64,000 bases of DNA, from NCBI RefSeq assembly GCF_013294005.1, contig NZ_JABSNK010000010.1, positions 1-64,000 of the forward strand. The letters run 5' to 3'. Positions 1 through 9,333 of the stretch are shown piece after piece. How positions within the stretch are numbered: position 1 is the stretch's first letter; each line of letters begins with the position of its first letter. Origin of the DNA: Flavobacterium gelidicaeli. Its GTDB lineage: Bacteria; Bacteroidota; Bacteroidia; Flavobacteriales; Flavobacteriaceae. A program made the translations under genes and the position numbers. The notes beneath the pieces were generated by a model. That model saw nothing but the letters and a program-made list of their open reading frames with translations, did not search any database and was not told the DNA's origin.

Positions 1-381
1 TCGAAAACAAGCTGAACTAGGTTAAAACCTCGTCAAGCCTTGCAAAATAAAGAAAAAATAACTTTCAAATTATTTTTACCGGACAACAATGATTTTTATT
101 TTAAAACCACTCATTAACGCCTACAAATAGTGAAATACGCACGATTTGTTGTAGTTATAGCTTCAAAAGTGTCATTTGGCAACGGAACATCCTACTACTT
201 TTACCAAACAGTTTTTACAATTACTAGTCAGTTTTATAACAGCTAATAATTTAAGAATAGTAAGTTCAAAATTGTATTGAAAATTCAGTTTTATACCCAA
301 AAAAAACGGACTGTTTTCGAAATAAAAACAACTCCAAATAGTCAAACAAGATTTACCCAATTATAAATTAAAAAATACAAT
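1..381. other. Intergenic leader before the xylan locus
   Basis: No supported gene lies here. The stretch is AT-rich and presumably carries the promoter of the GH3 gene starting at 382, but I find no clear TTG-N19-TAnnTTTG promoter. The only reading frame of note, on the minus strand at 172-360, has low-complexity composition and no recognisable features, so it is not called. Confidence 0.5.
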
Positions 382-3009
382 ATGTCTCCATTAAAACAGA
401 TTTGTCTTTTCTTTTTACTTGCCATTACAACTTGTGGTGCACAGGTAGTAGTGCATAAAGATGCCTCAAAAACTTTTGAAGAACGCGCTTCTTTTTTGGT
501 TTCGAAAATGACATTGGAAGAGAAGGTTTCTCAAATGACCTACAACTCTGTTGCAATAGATAGATTAGAAATTCCTGAAATGAACTGGTGGAACGAATGC
601 TTACACGGAGTAGCTCGTGCAGGAATCGCCACTGTTTTTCCGCAAGGAATCGGAATGAGTGCCATGTTTGATAGAAAGCAAATGTTCGAAAATGCCAATG
701 CAATCTCAGATGAAGCGAGAGCCAAACACCATGATTTTGTATCTAAAAACAAAAGAGGTATTCACCAAGGATTGACTTTCTGGACACCCAACATTAATAT
801 TTTTAGAGATCCAAGATGGGGTCGCGGAATGGAAACCTACGGAGAAGATCCTTATTTAACGGGAGAACTTGGGGTACAATTTATAAAAGGCCTACAAGGA
901 AACGATCCTAAGTACTATAAACTGATTGCTACAGCCAAACATTTTGTGGTACACAGCGGACCAGAAGCGAGTCGTCATAGTTTTAATGTAGATCCTTCTG
1001 CTTTTGATATGTTGAATACGTACAGTCCACAATTCGAAAAAGTTGTGAAGGAATCGGGCGTATATTCTGTGATGTGTGCCTACAATAGTTACAAAGGCGT
1101 GCCTTGTTGTGGTAATAAGGAATTGAGTAGTTTATTGAGAAAAGATTGGGGCTTCAAAGGATATATCGTTTCTGACTGTTGGGCAGTAAAAGATTTTTAT
1201 GACAAAGGAGCTCATGAAGTAGTACAAACTAAGGAAGAAGCATCGGCTATGGCTGTACAAGCGGGAACCGACTTGAATTGTGGGGATTCTTACCCTTCAT
1301 TGGTGAAAGCCGTAGAACAAGGTTTGATTTCTGAAGATGAACTAACCGTTTCAGTAGAAAGATTGGTAGAAGCACGTTTAAAACTTGGCTTGTTTGCACC
1401 AAAAGGAGATGTGAAATATGAGGACATTCCGTATAGCGTAGTAGATTCAGAGGTACACCGTTTACTAGCATTACAATCCGCTAGGAAATCGATGGTTTTA
1501 TTAAAAAACAACAACCAATTACCATTAAGCAAAAACTTGAAAAAAGTAGCTGTTATTGGTCCGAATGCAAATGATGTGGATGTGTTACTTGGCAATTACA
1601 ACGGTTTTCCGTCACAACCAGTTACGCCTCTGCAAGGAATAAAAAATAAGTTGCCAAATGCTCAAGTGAGTTTTGCACAAGGGTGCAGGCTGGCTGATGG
1701 CTTACCAATATTAGAAGCGGTTCCTACTGCTGTCTTGTATTCGGATAGTAAATTAAAAAACAAGGGGTTAAAAGCGGAGTATTTTTCGAATACCACATTA
1801 AAAGGTAACCCATCACACAAGCAAATCGATGCAAATGTTGACTTTTTATGGGCAACAACGCCACCATTCTCAGTTATGAGTTATGATAAATATTCAGTTC
1901 GCTGGACGGGATATCTTTCGGTTCCCAAAGCAGGTCGCTATGCGATAGGAGGGCAATCTTATTCTGGAATGAAATTGTATGTTGATGATAAATTAATTGT
2001 CGAAAGTGATAATGTTTATGAGCCTAAAACAGAATACGAGTATTTAGACTTAGAAGCAAACAAAGCCTATAAAATTAAATTAGAATACAAGCAAGACAAT
2101 TCAGAGCATGCTATAATGCGTTTTTTATGGGAAGCACCTAATGAAAATCTTGAAAAAGAAGCAATGGCGTTGGCTGAAGCATCTGATGTTGTCGTGTTTT
2201 GTATGGGATTGAGTCCGCTTTTAGAAGGGGAAGAAATGAAAGTGAAAGTAGACGGTTTTGCAGGTGGTGATCGTGTGGATATAAAACTACCAGCTTCTCA
2301 AACCAATTTAATGAAAAAAATAAGCACCCTAGGAAAACCAATGGTTTTGGTTTTGTTAAACGGTAGTGCGCTTGCCATCAATTGGGAAAATGACAATATT
2401 CCTGCTATTCTTGAAGCTTGGTATCCTGGACAAGCGGGAGGTACTGCAATTGCCGATATTTTATTTGGTGATTACAATCCGTCTGGGCGTTTGCCACTTA
2501 CTTTTTATAAAGACATTAATGACATTCCAGCCTTTGATGATTACAACATGAAAGGCAAAACCTATCGTTATTTTCAAGGGAAGCCCTTGTATGAATTTGG
2601 TTTTGGTTTGAGTTATACCACATTTAAATACAGCAATCTGGTTTTAGACAAAGAACAAGCAACGAATAAAGAAATTCTACTTTCAATTGATGTTACCAAT
2701 ACTGGTAAAGTAGATGGTGACGAAGTAACGGAATTGTATATGAAAAGTGCCAAAGACGATTTTCAAAACACCATAAGGACATTGGTTGGTTTTGAAAGAA
2801 CTTTTCTAAAAGCAGGTGAAACAAAGACTATTTCGTTTAAAGTGCAACCAAAACAATTGGCACAAATCAATGCTGATGTAAAAATGGAAGTAAGTCCAGG
2901 CGATTATATTTTTTCTGTAGGAGGTGCACAACCAAATGAGGAAAGAATAAAAGAAGCCAATGTAGTTGTTAGCACAGTTACTTTAAAAGGAAACCCATTC
3001 AAAATTTAA
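382..3009 (+). CDS. GH3 family beta-glucosidase/beta-xylosidase with PA14 insert
   Basis: An exported glycoside hydrolase family 3 enzyme of 875 residues, expected to release sugars (xylose in this context) from oligosaccharide ends in the periplasm or at the surface. The signal peptide covers about residues 1-20. The N-terminal GH3 barrel shows the conserved Lys186-His187 in ATAKHF and the likely nucleophile Asp265 in VSDCWAV. The C-terminal GH3 domain starts near residue 380 and is interrupted by a PA14-like beta module (about 463-588) carrying the AEYFSN and RFLWEAP signatures. A fibronectin-like domain closes the protein (about 790-865). The PA14-in-GH3 layout is known in plant-polysaccharide enzymes and affects substrate selection. 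It is the first gene of a tightly spaced plus-strand cluster, with the next start 10 bases away. Family is secure. Xylosidase rather than glucosidase specificity is inferred from neighbours. Confidence 0.93.
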   Translation: MSPLKQICLFFLLAITTCGAQVVVHKDASKTFEERASFLVSKMTLEEKVSQMTYNSVAIDRLEIPEMNWWNECLHGVARAGIATVFPQGIGMSAMFDRKQMFENANAISDEARAKHHDFVSKNKRGIHQGLTFWTPNINIFRDPRWGRGMETYGEDPYLTGELGVQFIKGLQGNDPKYYKLIATAKHFVVHSGPEASRHSFNVDPSAFDMLNTYSPQFEKVVKESGVYSVMCAYNSYKGVPCCGNKELSSLLRKDWGFKGYIVSDCWAVKDFYDKGAHEVVQTKEEASAMAVQAGTDLNCGDSYPSLVKAVEQGLISEDELTVSVERLVEARLKLGLFAPKGDVKYEDIPYSVVDSEVHRLLALQSARKSMVLLKNNNQLPLSKNLKKVAVIGPNANDVDVLLGNYNGFPSQPVTPLQGIKNKLPNAQVSFAQGCRLADGLPILEAVPTAVLYSDSKLKNKGLKAEYFSNTTLKGNPSHKQIDANVDFLWATTPPFSVMSYDKYSVRWTGYLSVPKAGRYAIGGQSYSGMKLYVDDKLIVESDNVYEPKTEYEYLDLEANKAYKIKLEYKQDNSEHAIMRFLWEAPNENLEKEAMALAEASDVVVFCMGLSPLLEGEEMKVKVDGFAGGDRVDIKLPASQTNLMKKISTLGKPMVLVLLNGSALAINWENDNIPAILEAWYPGQAGGTAIADILFGDYNPSGRLPLTFYKDINDIPAFDDYNMKGKTYRYFQGKPLYEFGFGLSYTTFKYSNLVLDKEQATNKEILLSIDVTNTGKVDGDEVTELYMKSAKDDFQNTIRTLVGFERTFLKAGETKTISFKVQPKQLAQINADVKMEVSPGDYIFSVGGAQPNEERIKEANVVVSTVTLKGNPFKI

Positions 3010-3019
3010 TTAAAACATT

Positions 3020-4135
3020 ATGAAAATAGTTTATAGTCTATCAATTACGGCATTATTTCTTTTTAGTATAGCGACCAATGGTCAAGTTAGTACTAAAAAC
3101 ACTAATGGACATACCGTTGTTTCTATCGAAAAAGATAATTTTTTAATCAATGGAAAAATAATTAATAAGGGCAAAACTTGGAAAGGGAAACCTATCGAAG
3201 GATTGTTGTTTAATTCCAGAATGGTGCAAGCGACTTTTGATGATGAGAATCCAGAAACAGCTGTTTTATGGAAATATCCCGACACTCAAAAATGGAGTGC
3301 CGATCGCAATACAGACGAGTTTGTTGCTGCCATGGCAGAATGGAAATCGTATGGATTAAATGCGATTACCGTGAATTTACAAGGCGGTAGTCCAACAGGC
3401 TATGGTAATAAAAACTGGATCAATTCGGCTTTTACTGCTGATGGTTCGATTAAACCAGCGTATTGGAACCGATTGACAAAAGTGCTTAAAAAGGCCGATG
3501 AATTAGAAATGGTCGTAATCATAGGATTATTTTATTTTGGACAAGACCAACTTTTAGCAGATGAAAATGCAGTAATCAATGCTGTTGATAATACTATAAA
3601 CGGACTTCATGATAGTGGCTATAAAAACATCCTTATCGAAGTTGTGAATGAATGTGACTTACCGTATTACGACCACAAAATCTTAACGGAAAGTGGTATG
3701 GCAACATTGATTAATAGAGTAAAAAACAATAAAAGAGGAAACTTCAGGTATTTAGTATCCACTAGTTTTCAAGGTGCTTCGATTCCAACTTCAAGTGTCA
3801 TAGAAGCGTCTGATTATATTCTACTTCATGCGAACGCTGTTGAAGATCCAAAAGGGGTGGCAATGATGATTGAAAAAACAAAACAAGTACCAGGTTACAG
3901 TCTAAAACCAATTGTTTTTAATGAAGATGATCATTATGAATTTGATAAAGAAGAAAACAATTTCAGAACAGCAATCGAAAATAAAGCTTCATGGGGTTTC
4001 TTTGATTTTAGAAGAGAAGGAGAAACAAATATTGAAGAAGGGTTTCAAAGTGTACCTGTAGATTGGAAAGTGAGTTCAGCTCGAAAGAAAGCATTTTTTG
4101 AGTACGTGAAAACCATTGTAAATAGTGCAGAATAA
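3020..4135 (+). CDS. Exported clan GH-A (GH5-like) glycoside hydrolase-like protein
   Basis: A 371-residue exported protein with a signal peptide ending near ATNGQ (residue 22). It looks like a TIM-barrel hydrolase of clan GH-A: a candidate acid/base Glu211 in VVNEC follows a hydrophobic strand, and a candidate nucleophile Glu302 lies in IVFNEDDH. The spacing of about 90 residues suits that clan. I cannot assign it to a numbered family with confidence; GH5 is a guess based on the NE motif. It sits between a GH3 and a GH10 gene, 10 bases after the former, so it likely acts on hemicellulose. It could be a non-catalytic relative, but both carboxylates are present. Confidence 0.7.
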   Translation: MKIVYSLSITALFLFSIATNGQVSTKNTNGHTVVSIEKDNFLINGKIINKGKTWKGKPIEGLLFNSRMVQATFDDENPETAVLWKYPDTQKWSADRNTDEFVAAMAEWKSYGLNAITVNLQGGSPTGYGNKNWINSAFTADGSIKPAYWNRLTKVLKKADELEMVVIIGLFYFGQDQLLADENAVINAVDNTINGLHDSGYKNILIEVVNECDLPYYDHKILTESGMATLINRVKNNKRGNFRYLVSTSFQGASIPTSSVIEASDYILLHANAVEDPKGVAMMIEKTKQVPGYSLKPIVFNEDDHYEFDKEENNFRTAIENKASWGFFDFRREGETNIEEGFQSVPVDWKVSSARKKAFFEYVKTIVNSAE

Positions 4136-4174
4136 GTAGATAATAAAACTAAAAATTGATTTAAAAAACAGAAT

Positions 4175-5296
4175 ATGAAAATAGTAAATAGCAAAACGGC
4201 TACAATTATATTGGCAGGGGTTTTAATGATGAGTTGTCAGGCTAAAAAGGAAGCTGTAAGTACTGCACCAACATTAAAAAGCGCCTATAAACAAGATTTT
4301 TACATAGGTACCGCTCTTAGTGCGGACCAAATCAATGAAAAAGATGCTGATGTAAATAACTTGATCAAATCACAATTTAGTGCTATCTCTCCAGAGAATA
4401 ATTTGAAATGCGAAATGATTCATCCAAAATGGGATGAGTACACTTTTGATGTAGCTGACAAATATGTGGCATATGGAAAAAAGAATAACATGTTTGTTGT
4501 AGGTCATGCACTTATTTGGCATGAGCAATTGTCTCCCTTTGTACTTGCAATAAAAAGCAAAGATTCATTGAGCATGTTTATGCAAAATCACATTAGTACT
4601 GTTGCCGGAAGATACAAAGGTAAAATTGATGGATGGGATGTTGTTAACGAGGCTTTAAACGAAGATGGAACATATAGAAAATCTATATTTTTCGAAAAAT
4701 TAGGCGATGATTTCTTAGTAACCGCTTTCAAATTAGCCGAAAAAGCAGCTCCAAATACGGAATTGTATTATAATGATTTTAATATCGAGCAACCGGTAAA
4801 AAGAGAAGGTGCTATTCGATTATTAAAGAAAATAAAAGATAGTGGTGCTCGCATTGACGGAGTTGGAATTCAAGGGCACTGGAGCCTTGATGGTTTGCCA
4901 TTAAAAGATATTGAAGAAAGTATAATTGCTTATTCTAAATTAGGATTGAAAGTGATGATTACGGAACTAGATATATCTGTTTTACCAGTTCCGGAGAAGT
5001 TAGTAGGTGCCAATGTAGATCAGAATTTTGAAGAAGATGCCAAAATGAATCCGTACACTAATGGAGTTCCAGACAGTATCCAAGTGAAACTTGCGCAACG
5101 ATATGAAGATTTATTCAAAGTTTTCTTGAAGCATAAAGACAAAATTAGTCGTGTTACTTTCTGGGGAGTAAATGACAGTCAGTCGTGGTTAAACAATTGG
5201 CCTATCAAAAACAGAACAAACTATCCATTGCTTTTCGATCGAAATAATAAGACCAACAAAGCATACGATCAAGTAATGGCTTTGAAGAAAAAATAG
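4175..5296 (+). CDS. GH10 endo-1,4-beta-xylanase, lipoprotein (copy 1 of 3)
   Basis: An endo-xylanase cutting internal beta-1,4 bonds of xylan. The 373-residue protein is a single GH10 barrel behind a lipoprotein signal (lipobox Cys in MMSCQAKK), so it should be membrane-anchored. The GH10 signatures are clear: HALIWHEQ, the acid/base Glu159 in DVVNEALN and the nucleophile Glu264 in ITELDIS, followed by the C-terminal SWLNNWP and TNYPLLFD motifs. It is one of three GH10 paralogues in 15 kb (others at 12834 and 18049). The three differ around the nucleophile and C terminus, suggesting different substrate preference rather than recent duplication. Confidence 0.96.
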   Translation: MKIVNSKTATIILAGVLMMSCQAKKEAVSTAPTLKSAYKQDFYIGTALSADQINEKDADVNNLIKSQFSAISPENNLKCEMIHPKWDEYTFDVADKYVAYGKKNNMFVVGHALIWHEQLSPFVLAIKSKDSLSMFMQNHISTVAGRYKGKIDGWDVVNEALNEDGTYRKSIFFEKLGDDFLVTAFKLAEKAAPNTELYYNDFNIEQPVKREGAIRLLKKIKDSGARIDGVGIQGHWSLDGLPLKDIEESIIAYSKLGLKVMITELDISVLPVPEKLVGANVDQNFEEDAKMNPYTNGVPDSIQVKLAQRYEDLFKVFLKHKDKISRVTFWGVNDSQSWLNNWPIKNRTNYPLLFDRNNKTNKAYDQVMALKKK

Positions 5297-5355
5297 CACT
5301 ATTGTAAACTCTAGTACTGCAAACGGCTAAAAATTAAATAAAATTAAAAGAGATT

Positions 5356-6363
5356 ATGATACGACTTTCTAGACTTTCGAAAATATTGGTTTTATCGTTG
5401 TTCACTTTATTTTGTCAACAAGGTATTGCACAATCTTTCGATAATTATAAATGGGAAACCTTGGCCTGTACAGGAGAACCTGCAGCACGACATGAAGCAG
5501 CATTTGCAGAAGTTGGCGGTAAATTTTACCTGCTTGGCGGTCGACGTATTCAAGAAGTGTCCATTTTTAATCCTGAAACAAATACATGGACCTCAGGTGC
5601 CAAACCGCCAATTGAATTGCACCATTTTCAAAGTTTTTCTTACAAAGGGAAAATTTATATCGTTGGCGCTGCTACTGGGCAATTCCCACACGAAACTCCA
5701 GTAGCTACAGCTTATGTTTATGATCCTGAAAAGGACAGTTGGGAAAAAGGATTTTCGATGCCAGAGAATAGATTAAGATCCTCTACAACCACCAATGTTT
5801 ATAAGGACAAACTTTATATTTCGGGTGGTATTATTGACGGTCACTGGGATGGACACGTAAGCTGGTTTGATGTTTACGATTTCAAAACAGGAAAATGGGA
5901 TAAACTTACTGATACACCTCGAGCTCGTGATCATGCTACCTCAGTAGTTTGTAAAGAAAAATTATATGTATTGGGAGGAAGGGTTTCATCAGGCGCTATC
6001 GACAAGGTTTTTGAATTAACAATTCCAGAGGTGGATGTCTTTGATTTCAAAACTGGACAATGGAGCACACTTGCCAATCCTGTTCCTACGCAGCGTGCTG
6101 GTATTGCATCAATTTGTATTGGTGATAAAATTTTAGTTACTGGTGGCGAAAATGCAGATCAATTACTAGCATATAATGAAGTTGAAGTTTTAGATACAAA
6201 AACCGGAATTTGGAGTACGCTACCCTCTTTGGAGCGAGGTAGACATGGTACTCAATTTATTTGGTACAAAAAAGAATTGTATATCGCTTCGGGCTGTGGC
6301 CAAAGAGGTGGCGAACCGGAGTTGAAAACGATCGAACGCTTTAGTGATAAAACGATTAAATAA
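5356..6363 (+). CDS. Kelch-repeat beta-propeller exported protein
   Basis: A 335-residue exported protein with a signal peptide ending near QQGIAQ. It consists of about six Kelch-type blades, each with a diglycine and a spaced aromatic pair, for example GGKFYLLGGR, GKIYIVGA, DKLYISGG, EKLYVLGG and DKILVTGG. Such propellers occur as sugar mutarotases (the NanM type) and as binding proteins. Nothing in the sequence proves which this is. Its position between a xylanase and the sugar symporter suggests a role on released sugars, but that is inference. It is part of the same plus-strand cluster, 59 bases after the xylanase. Confidence 0.82.
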   Translation: MIRLSRLSKILVLSLFTLFCQQGIAQSFDNYKWETLACTGEPAARHEAAFAEVGGKFYLLGGRRIQEVSIFNPETNTWTSGAKPPIELHHFQSFSYKGKIYIVGAATGQFPHETPVATAYVYDPEKDSWEKGFSMPENRLRSSTTTNVYKDKLYISGGIIDGHWDGHVSWFDVYDFKTGKWDKLTDTPRARDHATSVVCKEKLYVLGGRVSSGAIDKVFELTIPEVDVFDFKTGQWSTLANPVPTQRAGIASICIGDKILVTGGENADQLLAYNEVEVLDTKTGIWSTLPSLERGRHGTQFIWYKKELYIASGCGQRGGEPELKTIERFSDKTIK

Positions 6364-6405
6364 TAGGAAACGTTTAGAAAGAATAACCATAAATAAAATT
6401 ACAAA

Positions 6406-7881
6406 ATGAATAACACATCCCAAAAACTTTCGGTTTTAGAGAAAGTAGGTTACAGTTTAGGCGACTTTGCAGCCAATTTAATTTTCCAAACTTTGATGAC
6501 CTTTTTGGCGTTTTTCTACACAGATGTGTATAAAATTCCAGCAGGTACAGCAAGTGCGATTATCTTTTTTGGAGGTTTTATTGGTGCCTTTTTTAATATT
6601 ATAATGGGTGCTGTTGCCGATAGAACAAGAACCCGTTGGGGAAAATTTAGACCTTGGATTTTATGGACTTCTCTGCCATTTGGAATCATCGCTATTTTGG
6701 CTTTCTCAACACCAGATTTTGGTCCAGACGGAAAAGTAATTTACGCCTTAGTGACTTATTTCTTGTTGATATTAGTGTACTCGGCCAATAATTTACCATA
6801 TTCAGCTCTAAGCGGAGTTTTGACAGGAGATATGGGACAACGTAACAGTTTGTCTTCGTATCGTTTTGTGGCGGTAATGTTTGCACAATTTATCATTCAA
6901 GGATTGTTATTGCCTTTGGTTTTAATATTGGGTCATGGCGACAAAGCAGCTGGTTTTAAAACAACTATGATGATTTTTGCAATAGCAGGAGTTATATGTT
7001 TTATAATCACATTTTTGACTACAAAAGAACGTATTGTTCCCAAGAAAGAACAAGAATCATCAGTAAAACAAGATTTACTCGATTTGTCTAAAAACAAGCC
7101 TTGGGTCATCATGCTTTTTGTTACTATTTTGATTTTTGTTACGCTTTCGCTAAAAGGCGGAATGTATATTTATTACTTTAAATATTACTTAGATCCTGTT
7201 GCTCAAGCGACGTTCTTGCAAGATATTGGATTCAATAATATGATTGCTGGATTAAATGATTCATTAATCGGAATGGGACTTACCGAGTTTCAGTGGCCAA
7301 AAGATGCCCCTACATCTGCCTTTAGTTTGTTTAATTCTGGTGGGATTTTGTTCATGATTTTCGGAATTATGTTTTCAAAAGGATTGGCTGATAAATTTGG
7401 AAAAAGAAACATTTTTATTGCCTTTATATTCCTATCTGCTTTAAGCTTAGTGCAGTTCAATTTTTATGCGCCTACTTCCATAACGTTAGTTTTTGTTACG
7501 CAGATCGTACATGGATTTTTGTACGGAATTACGATTCCGTTACTATGGGCAATGATTGCAGATGTAGCTGATTATAGCGAATGGAAAAACAACCGACGCG
7601 CTACTGCGATCATCTTTTCGGCTATGATATTTGGTCTAAAAGTAGGTTTGAGTATTGGTGGTGCACTAGGTGCTTTTTTATTGTCGAGATACGGCTATGT
7701 GGCTGAAGCAGCGAACCAAGCGCAATCAGCAATTGCTGGAATTAAATTAGCCGTAAGTGTTTATCCAGGATTATTTTTTATCGCAAGTGCCGGTTTGGTA
7801 TGTTTTTATATGATCGATAAAAAAATGGAAGTACAGCTAGAAAGTGAATTAAAAGAAAGAAGAAGTAAAAATATAAATTAA
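6406..7881 (+). CDS. GPH-family sugar:cation symporter (MFS, MelB/XynP-like)
   Basis: A 491-residue inner-membrane transporter of the glycoside-pentoside-hexuronide family, expected to import xylo-oligosaccharides or pentosides with a cation. The N terminus has the family pattern KVGYSLGDFAANLIFQ, and the first cytoplasmic loop has the DRTRTRWGKFRPWI motif typical of MelB/XynP proteins. About twelve hydrophobic helices can be traced. A loop of about 40 polar residues between later helices (about residues 263-305) is longer than in classical MelB but common in Bacteroidota members. The gene is 43 bases after the Kelch gene and 6 bases before GH43. The pairing of this importer with an unexported GH43 supports import followed by cytoplasmic hydrolysis. 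Confidence 0.93.
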   Translation: MNNTSQKLSVLEKVGYSLGDFAANLIFQTLMTFLAFFYTDVYKIPAGTASAIIFFGGFIGAFFNIIMGAVADRTRTRWGKFRPWILWTSLPFGIIAILAFSTPDFGPDGKVIYALVTYFLLILVYSANNLPYSALSGVLTGDMGQRNSLSSYRFVAVMFAQFIIQGLLLPLVLILGHGDKAAGFKTTMMIFAIAGVICFIITFLTTKERIVPKKEQESSVKQDLLDLSKNKPWVIMLFVTILIFVTLSLKGGMYIYYFKYYLDPVAQATFLQDIGFNNMIAGLNDSLIGMGLTEFQWPKDAPTSAFSLFNSGGILFMIFGIMFSKGLADKFGKRNIFIAFIFLSALSLVQFNFYAPTSITLVFVTQIVHGFLYGITIPLLWAMIADVADYSEWKNNRRATAIIFSAMIFGLKVGLSIGGALGAFLLSRYGYVAEAANQAQSAIAGIKLAVSVYPGLFFIASAGLVCFYMIDKKMEVQLESELKERRSKNIN

Positions 7882-7887
7882 ATTATT

Positions 7888-8907
7888 ATGCCAGAAGAAA
7901 ATATCAGTCATATCAATTTTGACGAAATAAACAAAAAAGCAATTTCGCAACCGCTAATCAAACACATGTACACCGCAGATCCTTCGGCGCATGTTTTTAA
8001 CGGAAAAATATATATTTATCCTTCACATGACATCGAAGCGGGAATTCCGTTTAATGACAACGGAGACCATTTTGGGATGGAAGATTACCACGTTATTTCT
8101 ATGGATAGCCCAACAGGGGAAGCAAAAGATAACGGTTTAGCACTACACGTAAAAGATGTGCCTTGGGCCGAAAGACAAATGTGGGCACCAGATGCTGCTA
8201 CTAAAGGTGGAAAATATTATTTGTATTTCCCAGCCAAAAGAGCCAACGGAATTTTCCAGATTGGTGTTGCGATTAGTGATTCTCCAGTAGGGCCATTTAT
8301 TGCTGAACCAGAAGCAATTGAAGGAAGTTATTCTATCGATCCAGCTGTTTTTTGTGATGATGACGGTAGTTATTATATGTATTTTGGTGGAATTTGGGGT
8401 GGTCAATTGCAAAGCTATAGAAACAATAGTTATGATGTAAACCACAAAGAACCAGTAGGAGATGAGTTGGCTTTAAATCCAATTATGGCAAAGCTTTCTG
8501 CTGATATGAAAAGTTTTGACGAATCGGTAAAAGAGCTCGTAATCCTAGATGAAAACGGAAAACCGCTTTTAGCAGGAGACAATGATCGTCGCTTTTTTGA
8601 AGCTTCGTGGATGCACAAGTACAATGGTAAATATTATTTCTCATATTCAACAGGAGATACGCATTTTATCTGCTACGCTACGGGAGATAATCCTTATGGA
8701 CCGTTTACGTATCAAGGTCGTATTTTAAATCCAGTAATTGGTTGGACTTCACACCATTCTATTTGTGAGTTCGAAGATAAATGGTATTTATTCTACCACG
8801 ATTCTAGTTTATCTGAAGGAGTTACCCACTTAAGATCGGTAAAAGTAGCGGAAATCACTTATGATGAAAATGGTAAAATCCAGACTTTAGATCCATATTT
8901 GGAATAA
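7888..8907 (+). CDS. GH43 beta-xylosidase/alpha-L-arabinofuranosidase, cytoplasmic
   Basis: A 339-residue glycoside hydrolase family 43 five-bladed propeller without a signal peptide, so it should act in the cytoplasm on imported oligosaccharides. The three family carboxylates are visible: Asp31 in TADPSAH (base), Asp151 in SIDPAVF (pKa modulator) and Glu238 in FFEASWMH (acid). Other landmarks are the MWAPDA motif and HHSICEF near the end. It starts six bases after the symporter stop, which strongly suggests co-translation. Xylosidase versus arabinofuranosidase cannot be settled from sequence alone. It is followed by a terminator hairpin at 9005-9051, so it probably ends the first transcription unit. 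Confidence 0.94.
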   Translation: MPEENISHINFDEINKKAISQPLIKHMYTADPSAHVFNGKIYIYPSHDIEAGIPFNDNGDHFGMEDYHVISMDSPTGEAKDNGLALHVKDVPWAERQMWAPDAATKGGKYYLYFPAKRANGIFQIGVAISDSPVGPFIAEPEAIEGSYSIDPAVFCDDDGSYYMYFGGIWGGQLQSYRNNSYDVNHKEPVGDELALNPIMAKLSADMKSFDESVKELVILDENGKPLLAGDNDRRFFEASWMHKYNGKYYFSYSTGDTHFICYATGDNPYGPFTYQGRILNPVIGWTSHHSICEFEDKWYLFYHDSSLSEGVTHLRSVKVAEITYDENGKIQTLDPYLE

Positions 8908-9333
8908 AAGGTAAATATTAATGTTTCAACTTTTTAAGTTGGTCAATTTTTCAAACCTAGTTGCTGTACGCATCTTTTGGTTCGAATAAAACAATTTGGT
9001 TGGTACTGTCAGTATGCGTTGGGTTTTAATTCAGCAATACTGACAGTTTTTAATACGAAAGCTCAGGGCAAACCCATGAGTTTTAAAAAATAAAACAGCC
9101 AAGATCCTAGCGAAAGCGATGAGGATAAGCAACTACATAAATTTGGGCAAGTATACAATTGCACAAATCATCAAATTACTAAAAAATTAGTGTATTTGTA
9201 ATTTAGATCCTCAATAATTGGGACTAATTAATGTAATTCGTAGCCAAAAATAACTACTGTTTTTGCTTATATGAAAGCTATTATAACTTGAATAGTTATT
9301 AAAAGGAGTACTAACCATAATAATTACAACGTT
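8908..9333. other. Intergenic region, terminator and leader of the phosphatase gene
   Basis: A 426-base gap without a supported gene. It holds the terminator at 9005-9051, then a small hairpin near 9061-9085 (GGG and CCC arms around a four-base loop), then AT-rich sequence leading to the phosphatase start. A weak promoter candidate has TTTG at 9262-9265 and an imperfect -7 element TAACTTG at 9284-9290. Confidence 0.5.
9005..9051 (+). terminator. Rho-independent terminator after GH43
   Basis: An 11-bp perfect inverted repeat, ACTGTCAGTAT at 9005-9015 and its complement at 9037-9047, with a 21-base loop and a following T run. It lies about 100 bases after the GH43 stop and plausibly ends the 382-8907 transcript. 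Confidence 0.75.

Noticed and set aside
172..360. Minus-strand frame of 62 codons
   Set aside because: Low-complexity AT-rich translation without signal, domain or context. It overlaps the leader of the GH3 gene.
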